Positions 6,419 through 11,258 of a DNA stretch of 11,258 bases are shown here, in pieces. This DNA is from Bacillota bacterium (GTDB lineage Bacteria > Bacillota_A > Clostridia > Peptostreptococcales > Anaerovoracaceae), in assembly GCA_017437925.1 (NCBI GenBank), contig JAFRWQ010000016.1, forward strand, positions 1 to 11,258, in the 5' to 3' direction. The notes under the pieces were generated by a model. It had not been told where the DNA came from, did no database searches, and worked only from the letters and a program-made list of their open reading frames with translations. A program made the position numbers and the translations under genes. The first letter of the stretch is position 1. The number at the start of each line of letters is the position of its first letter.

Positions 6419-6464
6419 AATCAATTGCAGTAGTATTTCATTAATTGCAAGAGGCTGAAAGACG

Positions 6465-7070
6465 ATGCAAAAGGGCAGACTCATAGTGCTCTCGGGCCCC
6501 TCGGGCACCGGCAAGGGCACCATATGCAGGGAACTGGTCAAAAGCGGTGAGCTGGATCTTTCCGTGAGCATGACCACCAGGGCTCCCAGGACCGGAGAGA
6601 CCGACGGAGTCCACTACTTCTTCGTGAGCCGCGAGCAGTTCATGAAGACGGTCTCCGAGGGAGGGCTTCTGGAATACGCCGAGATCTACGGCAATTTCTA
6701 CGGGACTCCCAGAGCCGCCGTCCTTGAAAAGCTAGAGCGGGGAAGAGACGTGATCCTTGAGATAGAGATGCAGGGGGCCGCGCAGGTAAAGCAGTCCTAT
6801 CCCGACGCCGTGCTGATCTTCATACTTCCGCCCAGCCTTGAGGTCCTCAAGAAGAGGCTCACGGGCAGGGGAACGGAGACCCCCGAGCAGATCGCGACCC
6901 GGACTTCCCAGGCCTTAAGCGAGATACACCGCATCTACGACTACGATTACAGCATAATCAACGACAGGCTTTCGGACGCCTTAAACGACGTCAGGACCAT
7001 CATAAGGGCCGAGCACCTTAAGGTGGGGGCCGAGTCGGAGCAGCTGGTCAGAAAATACGAGGAGGAATAG
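6465..7070 (+). CDS. gmk: Guanylate kinase
   Basis: This 201-residue protein phosphorylates GMP (and dGMP) with ATP to GDP, an essential step in GTP synthesis and in recycling GMP. It starts with the P-loop GPSGTGKGT (residues 11-19) and contains the GMP-binding SMTTRAPRTGETDGVHYFFV block (35-54, with S35, R39, R42), the LLEYAEIYGNFYGTP lid region (68-82), the LEIEMQGA motif (98-105) and the C-terminal arginine-rich RLTGRGTET segment (131-139). Length and motif order are normal for the family. AAGAGG at 6449-6454 supports the ATG with 10-nt spacing. It ends in three Glu codons that form the ribosome binding site for rpoZ, only 2 bp away, so the two genes are almost certainly translationally coupled. 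Confidence 0.97.
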   Translation: MQKGRLIVLSGPSGTGKGTICRELVKSGELDLSVSMTTRAPRTGETDGVHYFFVSREQFMKTVSEGGLLEYAEIYGNFYGTPRAAVLEKLERGRDVILEIEMQGAAQVKQSYPDAVLIFILPPSLEVLKKRLTGRGTETPEQIATRTSQALSEIHRIYDYDYSIINDRLSDALNDVRTIIRAEHLKVGAESEQLVRKYEEE

Positions 7071-7072
7071 AA

Positions 7073-7381
7073 ATGCTTTTATATCCGTCAGTTGACGAAC
7101 TCAAGACCAAGGTCGACAGCAAGTACACCCTGGCCATCATGGCCGCCAAGAGGGCGAGGGATCTTATCGACGGAAAGCCCATGCTGACCCTCGATACCGA
7201 CAACGAGAAGCCCCTTTCCGTTGCGACCCAGGAGATCTCCGAGGATCTGATCAGCTACAAGAGAGTGGAAGAGACCACTCCCGCAGCCACCGCCGAAGAG
7301 GCTGATGAGGCCGAAGCGGAAGCCGAAGGCGAGACCGAAGCCGCCGAGGAAGAGAGCGAAGAACAGACTGAAGAGCAGTAG
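7073..7381 (+). CDS. rpoZ: DNA-directed RNA polymerase omega subunit
   Basis: This 102-residue protein has the omega fold: MLLYPSVDELKTKVDSKYTL, then the conserved A-x-x-A-K-R-A-R helix (IMAAKRARDLIDG, residues 22-34) and the KPLSVATQEISEDLISY segment (46-62). Omega binds beta' and supports RNA polymerase assembly, and in some bacteria it takes part in the ppGpp response. From about residue 66 on the protein is a low-complexity Glu/Ala tail (about 37 residues, with nearly no basic residues), longer and more acidic than usual for the subunit. The start is supported by GGAGG at 7061-7065 within the end of gmk. The pairing gmk-rpoZ is widely conserved in bacteria and links GTP supply with transcription. 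No terminator is visible before the next gene. Confidence 0.95.
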   Translation: MLLYPSVDELKTKVDSKYTLAIMAAKRARDLIDGKPMLTLDTDNEKPLSVATQEISEDLISYKRVEETTPAATAEEADEAEAEAEGETEAAEEESEEQTEEQ

Positions 7382-7438
7382 TTCTTAATCTTCTTTACGT
7401 AATATTTTGTATGTAACCCATAGCTGATAGGCTCTGCC

Positions 7439-8149
7439 ATGGACTTGATGTATCAGAGAACAGCCCTCCTCATAGGAGAAGAAGGCGTCGAAAAGCTTAA
7501 GAGCTCCAAAGTCCTGGTGGTGGGTCTGGGAGGCGTCGGAGGCTTCGTCTGCGAGGCTCTGGCAAGAGCCGGAGTCGGCACCTTAGGCCTCTGCGACAGC
7601 GACGCGGTCGAAGAGAGCAACCTGAACCGCCAGATACTGGCCCTGCGTTCAAGCCTGGGGATGATGAAGACCAAAGCCGCGTCTAAAAGGATAGGGGATA
7701 TAAACCCTTCATGCGGGCTTAAGGTCTTTCCCTTCAGGATAGGATCCGACGAGCAGCTTGAGGAGGGCAGGGTCCTTCCGGTCTCAGCACTTAATATCGA
7801 AAGCTGGGATTACATAGCCGACGCCATAGACGACGTGAGAGCGAAGATCTCCCTCATATGCGCCGCAAGGGCGGCCGGGGTCCCGGTGATATCATCCATG
7901 GGCACCGGAAACAAGCTTTACCCGGACCGCTTTCAGATAAAGGACATATCAAAGACCCATACCGATCCCCTTGCCAAGTCCGTGAGGGTAAAACTGAGAC
8001 AGCAGGGGATAGACAAAGGGGTCAAGGTCCTCTTTTCGGACGAGGAACCCATAGTAAAGGGGGCGAAGCCCGTCCCCAGCATCTCCTTCGTTCCGTCCTG
8101 CGCGGGGCTCATGATAGCGGGAGAGATAATAAGAGACCTGATAGGCTGA
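7439..8149 (+). CDS. tcdA: tRNA threonylcarbamoyladenosine dehydratase (TcdA, E1/ThiF-like)
   Basis: This 236-residue protein is an E1-like ATP-dependent enzyme. TcdA adenylates and dehydrates the t6A modification at position 37 of ANN-decoding tRNAs to make the cyclic form ct6A. The nucleotide-binding GLGGVGGFV motif (residues 29-37) is followed by LCDSDAVEESNLNRQ (51-65), holding the Asp, Asn, Arg and Gln residues used to bind and adenylate in E1 proteins. The TcdA-specific part KDISKTHTDPLAKSVRVKLR (168-187) and the ending SFVPSCAGLMIAGEIIRDLIG fit this subgroup rather than MoeB or ThiF, and no CxxC zinc pairs are visible. Start choice is uncertain: ATG 7439 has only a weak ATAGG 7 nt upstream, and ATG 7448 in the same frame also fits. 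It lies 57 bp after rpoZ, probably in the same transcript. Confidence 0.9.
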   Translation: MDLMYQRTALLIGEEGVEKLKSSKVLVVGLGGVGGFVCEALARAGVGTLGLCDSDAVEESNLNRQILALRSSLGMMKTKAASKRIGDINPSCGLKVFPFRIGSDEQLEEGRVLPVSALNIESWDYIADAIDDVRAKISLICAARAAGVPVISSMGTGNKLYPDRFQIKDISKTHTDPLAKSVRVKLRQQGIDKGVKVLFSDEEPIVKGAKPVPSISFVPSCAGLMIAGEIIRDLIG

Positions 8150-8187
8150 AAAAGCCCGAAAAGCCTTGAAAAACAGCAAAAAACCAC

Positions 8188-8216
8188 TTGCAAGACCGGC
8201 GCGCCTGTAGTATATT
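8188..8216 (+). promoter_or_regulatory. Candidate rpsB promoter overlapping the tcdA terminator
   Basis: TTGCAA (8188-8193) and TATATT (8211-8216) are separated by exactly 17 bp. The -10 hexamer is the loop of the hairpin at 8199-8228, so promoter and terminator share the same bases. Transcription would begin at about 8223, in the 3' arm of the hairpin, leaving a leader of about 130 nt before rpsB. Confidence 0.5.
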
Positions 8217-8233
8217 CTATAGGCGCGCATTTT
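8199..8233 (+). terminator. Terminator-like hairpin after tcdA
   Basis: GCGCGCCTGTAG (8199-8210) pairs over 12 positions, one of them G-U, with CTATAGGCGCGC (8217-8228) around a TATATT loop. The stem is followed by ATTTT, a short T-tract. It is 49 bp after the tcdA stop codon and the strongest hairpin in the gap. The weak T-tract suggests partial termination. Confidence 0.65.
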
Positions 8234-8250
8234 ATGTGAGCATATTTTGT

Positions 8251-8344
8251 TGAGCCTTTAGGCTCAGATCAATTGTCACATCCGGATAGCCTACGGTGCC
8301 CGCAAGGGTCGCAAAGCGCCGGGTGGAAGAACCAACCGGGAGGT
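8251..8344 (+). promoter_or_regulatory. Structured rpsB 5' leader, candidate S2 autoregulatory element
   Basis: Three hairpins can be drawn before the rpsB start. TGAGCC/GGCTCA (8251-8256/8261-8266) closes a TTTA loop. GTGCCC (8296-8301) pairs with GGG-T-CGC (8306-8312) under a GCAA tetraloop. GGTGG (8322-8326) pairs with CCAACC (8332-8337), and CC (8319-8320) with GG (8339-8340), so this last stem reaches into the ribosome binding site GGGAGGT (8338-8344). Feedback of ribosomal protein S2 on its own mRNA leader is known in other bacteria. That this leader does the same is an inference from position and structure. Confidence 0.5.
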
Positions 8345-8352
8345 AAAAACAA

Positions 8353-9132
8353 ATGTCAGTTATTTCAATGAAACAGCTGCCGGAGGCCGGCGTACACTTC
8401 GGTCACCAGACCAGAAGATGGAACCCCAAGATGGCTCCGTACATCTTCACCGAGAGAAACGGCATCTACATCATCGACCCGCAGAAGACCGTTTACAAGA
8501 TGGACGAAGCCTATGATTTCGTGAAGACCGTGTCCGCCGAGGGCAGACCCGTTCTCTTCGTGGGGACCAAGAAGCAGGCTCAGGCCGCCATCAAGGACGA
8601 GGCCCTGCGCTGCGACATGTATTACGTCAACGAGAGATGGCTGGGCGGCATGCTCACCAACTACAAGACCATCTCCGAGAGGATCAGGAGACTGGCCCAG
8701 ATCAAGGCCATGGAGACCGACGGCACCTTAGAGGCTCTGACCAAGAAGGAAGTCCTCAAGCTCATCCAGGAGAGAGACAAGCTCGAGAAGTACCTGGGCG
8801 GCATGAAGGACATGAAGGGCATGCCCGGCGCCATGATAGTCGTAGATCCCAAGAAGGAAAAGATCGCCGTCAAGGAAGCCAGGATCCTGGGCATTCCCAT
8901 CGTCGGAATGTGCGACACCAACTGCGATCCCGATGACGTCGACTACGTCATCCCCGCCAACGACGACGCCATCAGAGCCGTCAAGCTCATCATGAGCAAG
9001 ATGGCCGACGCTGTCATCGAGGGCAAGCAGGGCGAATCCTTCGCCGAAGCTCCCGCCGAGAACGCGGAGCCCGCAGAGGCAGAGGAAGAGACCGCTGAAG
9101 AAGCTTCCGAAGAGAAGGCAGAGGAGGAATAA
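8353..9132 (+). CDS. rpsB: 30S ribosomal protein S2
   Basis: This 259-residue protein is S2, which joins the back of the 30S head-body junction late in assembly and is needed for S1 binding where S1 exists. The family start [31 protein letters not shown] is followed by IDPQKT (41-46), VGTKKQAQ (70-77), [11 protein letters not shown] (93-103), the coiled-coil arm around residues 107-150, and the [14 protein letters not shown] and [15 protein letters not shown] blocks (163-194). Residues from about 227 are a Glu/Ala-rich acidic tail beyond the conserved fold. The ATG is supported by GGGAGGT, 9 nt upstream. Isoleucine is nearly always ATC, unlike the ATA-rich neighbours, as expected of a highly expressed gene. 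The last three Glu codons form the ribosome binding site for tsf, 4 bp away. Confidence 0.98.
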   Translation: MSVISMKQLPEAGVHFGHQTRRWNPKMAPYIFTERNGIYIIDPQKTVYKMDEAYDFVKTVSAEGRPVLFVGTKKQAQAAIKDEALRCDMYYVNERWLGGMLTNYKTISERIRRLAQIKAMETDGTLEALTKKEVLKLIQERDKLEKYLGGMKDMKGMPGAMIVVDPKKEKIAVKEARILGIPIVGMCDTNCDPDDVDYVIPANDDAIRAVKLIMSKMADAVIEGKQGESFAEAPAENAEPAEAEEETAEEASEEKAEEE

Positions 9133-9136
9133 AGAA

Positions 9137-10081
9137 ATGGCAGCTATTACCGCAGCACTGGTAAAAGAGCTTCGTGAGACCACCGGAGCCGGCATGATGG
9201 ACTGCAAGAAGGCTCTCGTCGAGACCGACGGAGACATGGCAAAGGCCATCGATTACCTGAGAGAGAAAGGCCTGTCCAAGGCCGCCAAGAAGTCCGGCCG
9301 CATCGCCGCCGAAGGTCTGGTAAGACTGGCCTTCAACGCCGACCACACCAAGGCCGCCGCCGTCGAAGTCAACTCCGAGTCCGACTTCGTCGCCAAGAAC
9401 CCCGATTTCATCGGCTTCGTTGAGAAGGTCGCCGAGATCACCCTGAACCTTCCCGACGGTTCCTGCGAGAACTGCCTCAAGAACGCCGAGTATGCCGACG
9501 GAGTCTCCGTCCAGGATACCCTCGTAAGCATGATCGCCACCATAGGCGAGAACATGAACATCCGCCGCATCGCCAAGTGCGGTACCGAAGGCGTCAAGTA
9601 CATCGGTTACCTGCACCAGGGCGGCCGCATCGGCGTCATCATCGGCCTCAGGACCGAAGCCTCCGCCGAGGAAGTCACCGTCGTAGGCAAGGACGTCGCC
9701 ATGCAGGCCTGCTCCATGAGGCCCCAGTTCGTCGACCAGAACGGCATCGACGACGCTTACCTGGCCCATGAGAAGGAAGTCATACTCGCCCAGGCTCTGA
9801 ACGAGAACAACGAGCTGCCTGAGAACAAGAGAAAGCCCCAGGCCATCGTCGAGAAGATGATCCAGGGCCGCCTCAACAAGCAGCTGAAGGAAGTCTGCCT
9901 CGTTGACCAGGCCTTCGTAAAGAACGGAGACATCAACGTCAAGCAGTACGTCGACGGCGTCGCCAAGGAGCTCGGCAAGAGCATCCAGGTCGTCGAGATG
10001 GTTCGCTTCGAAGTAGGAGAGGGCCTCGAGAAGAGGAACGAGAACTTCGCCGAAGAAGTCGCCAAGCAGATGGGCCAGTAA
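9137..10081 (+). CDS. tsf: Translation elongation factor Ts
   Basis: This 314-residue protein is EF-Ts, which releases GDP from EF-Tu so that EF-Tu can be reloaded with GTP and aminoacyl-tRNA. The N-terminal UBA-like domain (residues 1-55) holds the signature LRETTGAGMMDCKKAL (12-27) and YLREKG (40-45). The core follows with VNSESDFVAKN (78-88), the EF-Tu contact motif, then the two core subdomains including KDVAMQAC and MRPQFV (bases about 9690-9731). The dimerisation region contains QAIVEKMIQGRLNKQLKEVCLVDQ and ends at QFV-like KYVDGVAKELG. Length is typical of Clostridia. Ribosome binding site GAGGAGGAA (9121-9129) is inside the end of rpsB. The rpsB-tsf operon is nearly universal in bacteria and keeps S2 and EF-Ts in step with growth rate. 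Confidence 0.98.
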   Translation: MAAITAALVKELRETTGAGMMDCKKALVETDGDMAKAIDYLREKGLSKAAKKSGRIAAEGLVRLAFNADHTKAAAVEVNSESDFVAKNPDFIGFVEKVAEITLNLPDGSCENCLKNAEYADGVSVQDTLVSMIATIGENMNIRRIAKCGTEGVKYIGYLHQGGRIGVIIGLRTEASAEEVTVVGKDVAMQACSMRPQFVDQNGIDDAYLAHEKEVILAQALNENNELPENKRKPQAIVEKMIQGRLNKQLKEVCLVDQAFVKNGDINVKQYVDGVAKELGKSIQVVEMVRFEVGEGLEKRNENFAEEVAKQMGQ

Positions 10082-10113
10082 GGCATCCGTCAGGACAAAA
10101 ACGATCGAAACAG

Positions 10114-10145
10114 ACTCCCGAAGATCCGTCTTCGGGAGTTTTTAT
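10114..10145 (+). terminator. Intrinsic terminator of the rpsB-tsf operon
   Basis: A perfect 10-bp stem, ACTCCCGAAG (10114-10123) with CTTCGGGAGT (10130-10139), closes an ATCCGT loop and runs into five T residues from 10139, then ATTT. It is 32 bp after the tsf stop codon and is the cleanest terminator in the window. Confidence 0.95.
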
Positions 10146-10179
10146 TTCCCCAAAACGGCGGTTTTTGAATGCAGCGCCC

Positions 10180-10228
10180 TTGACGCGGTCAAATTTGATG
10201 TTCACATTCCCTGTTTTCGTGGTATAAT
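10180..10228 (+). promoter_or_regulatory. Promoter of the MATE transporter gene with upstream palindrome
   Basis: TTCACA (10201-10206) and a perfect TATAAT (10223-10228) are 16 bp apart, with TGG before the -10 forming an extended -10. Transcription would start near 10235, leaving a leader of about 26 nt. Just upstream lies a perfect short palindrome, TTGAC-GCG-GTCAA (10180-10192), positioned where an activator or repressor could bind. That role is a guess. Confidence 0.65.
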
Positions 10229-10260
10229 CCATTGTTTGCAATTTGCGGAACGGAGATATT

Positions 10261-11258
10261 ATGTCTGAACAAAAGACTCTGGCAAGGGACCTTACCACCG
10301 GCAACGTGACCAGGACCCTCATAAGCTTCTCTCTGCCCCTGTTCATGTCCAACCTGCTTCAGGCGGTCTACAACATCGTGGACATGGTGGTGGTGGGGAA
10401 CGTGTGCGGCAGCGCCGGCATGTCGGCGGTCGCCATAGGAGGAGACGTACTCAGGCTCCTCACCTTCATTTCCATGGGCTTTTCCAACTCGGGTCAGATA
10501 GTTATCTCCCAGTTCATAGGGGCCGGCATGAAGGACAACGTGCGCAGGGTCATAGGCACTCTGTTCACTTTCCTGTTCTGGGCTTCTGTGATCATGGGGT
10601 CCTGCTGCTTCATCTTCCGCCATCAGATACTTCAGTGGCTCAACACTCCCGAAGCTGCCTATTCCGAAGCCGTCAACTACACAGTGACCTGCATAGCGGG
10701 CATAGTCTTCATCTACGGCTACAACGTGGTCAGCGCGATCCTGAGGGGAATGGGAGACAGCAAAAGGCCCTTCCTCTTCATCGCCTTCGCCGCGATACTC
10801 AACACCGTCCTGGACATCTGGTTCGTGGGAGGCCTGGGCCTCATGGCCTTCGGAGCGGCCCTCGCAACCGTGATCGCCCAGGGCCTAAGCTTTATCGTTT
10901 CGATAGTCTACCTTATACACAAGAGGGACCAGTTCTTCTTCGACTTCAAGCTCTCGAGCTTTAAGATCGATAAGGAGATGATGAAGCCCCTGTTCAGGCT
11001 GGGCGTACCGCTTACCGTGCAGTCGGCCAGCATACAGTTCTCGATGCTCTACGTGACCCGCTGGATCAATTCCTTCGGCCTCGTGTGGTCCGCCATGACC
11101 GGCGCCGTCAACAAGATCAAGGTGGTCGCGAGCCTGGCTTCCAACGCCTTCAACACCGCTGGAGGCACCATGGTGGGCCAGAACATAGGGGCTGAGGAGT
11201 ACAGAAGGGTGCCCCGCATACTGCTCACCATACTGACCGTCACCGGCACCATCGCCGT
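10261..11258 (+). CDS. MATE-family efflux transporter, N-terminal 332 codons (3' end outside window)
   Basis: The frame starts at ATG 10261, supported by GGAG 5 nt upstream, and stays open to the window edge. MATE proteins export drugs or metabolites in exchange for protons or sodium through 12 membrane helices in two halves. About the first eight to nine helices are present here. Family features seen are FSLPLFMSNLLQAVYNIVD-type helix 1 (residues about 23-41), VVVGNVCGSAGMSAVAIG (43-60), the ILRGMGDSKRP loop (160-170) that closes the first half, the start of the second half at LFRLGVPLTVQS (244-255), and MVGQNIGA (304-311). The N-terminus is cytoplasmic and short. The mix of motifs fits the DinF/NorM-like branch common in Clostridia. 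The substrate cannot be predicted. It is transcribed alone after a strong terminator. Confidence 0.93.
   Translation, partial: MSEQKTLARDLTTGNVTRTLISFSLPLFMSNLLQAVYNIVDMVVVGNVCGSAGMSAVAIGGDVLRLLTFISMGFSNSGQIVISQFIGAGMKDNVRRVIGTLFTFLFWASVIMGSCCFIFRHQILQWLNTPEAAYSEAVNYTVTCIAGIVFIYGYNVVSAILRGMGDSKRPFLFIAFAAILNTVLDIWFVGGLGLMAFGAALATVIAQGLSFIVSIVYLIHKRDQFFFDFKLSSFKIDKEMMKPLFRLGVPLTVQSASIQFSMLYVTRWINSFGLVWSAMTGAVNKIKVVASLASNAFNTAGGTMVGQNIGAEEYRRVPRILLTILTVTGTIA

Noticed and set aside
9014..9769. 251-codon minus-strand frame across rpsB and tsf
   Set aside because: Asp/Gly/Val-rich low-complexity translation that arises from reading two highly expressed genes in antisense; no ribosome binding site or promoter seen.
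1..11258. Defence system, mobile element, CRISPR or biosynthetic cluster
   Set aside because: Every substantial frame with support belongs to a housekeeping, regulatory or transport family. I saw no transposase, integrase, repeat array or unusual multi-gene cassette.

Overview
The window is a GC-rich chromosomal segment from a bacterium that is most likely a member of the Bacillota, probably class Clostridia. The evidence is strong AGGAGG-type ribosome binding sites, heavy use of AGG/AGA for arginine, an RqcH-type NFACT protein, a YunD-like cytoplasmic 5'-nucleotidase, the yicC-gmk-rpoZ order and the rpsB-tsf pair. The genus cannot be fixed from the sequence alone. All genes look chromosomal and intact except the two cut by the window edges. 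I see no insertion sequence, phage gene, CRISPR array, tRNA or rRNA.

Layout. (1) 1-1000: the 3' end of an RluA-family pseudouridine synthase, closely followed by a flavin reductase-family protein. (2) 1001-2002: an AT-rich intergenic stretch with a possible autoregulatory operator, then a stand-alone GntR/FCD regulator closed by a strong terminator. (3) 2004-5235: a YunD/UshA-like metallophosphoesterase on the plus strand, converging on rqcH (minus strand) with a 7-bp overlap of the two coding ends. (4) 5236-8228: yicC, then a 261-bp gap holding a consensus promoter, a small structured RNA candidate and a terminator, then gmk-rpoZ with tcdA downstream. (5) 8188-10140: the rpsB-tsf operon with a structured leader, a promoter that overlaps the upstream terminator, and a clean terminator at the end. 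(6) 10201-11258: promoter and first 332 codons of a MATE-family transporter.

Most genes are housekeeping functions around translation and nucleotide metabolism: rRNA or tRNA modification (RluA family, TcdA), ribosome-associated quality control (RqcH), RNA decay (YicC), GMP phosphorylation (Gmk), RNA polymerase (omega), the small ribosomal subunit (S2) and elongation (EF-Ts). gmk-rpoZ and rpsB-tsf are each tightly coupled. In both pairs the upstream gene ends in three glutamate codons that double as the Shine-Dalgarno sequence of the next gene.

The most interesting non-coding element lies between yicC and gmk. A perfect TTGACA-N17-TATAAT promoter starts right at an 8-bp inverted repeat. A GC hairpin with a U-rich tail follows about 95 nt later, and then a second promoter that appears to serve gmk. 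This looks like a small RNA gene or an attenuated leader that I cannot assign to a known family. The rpsB leader, and the convergent pair whose plus-strand terminator is embedded in rqcH, are secondary points of interest.
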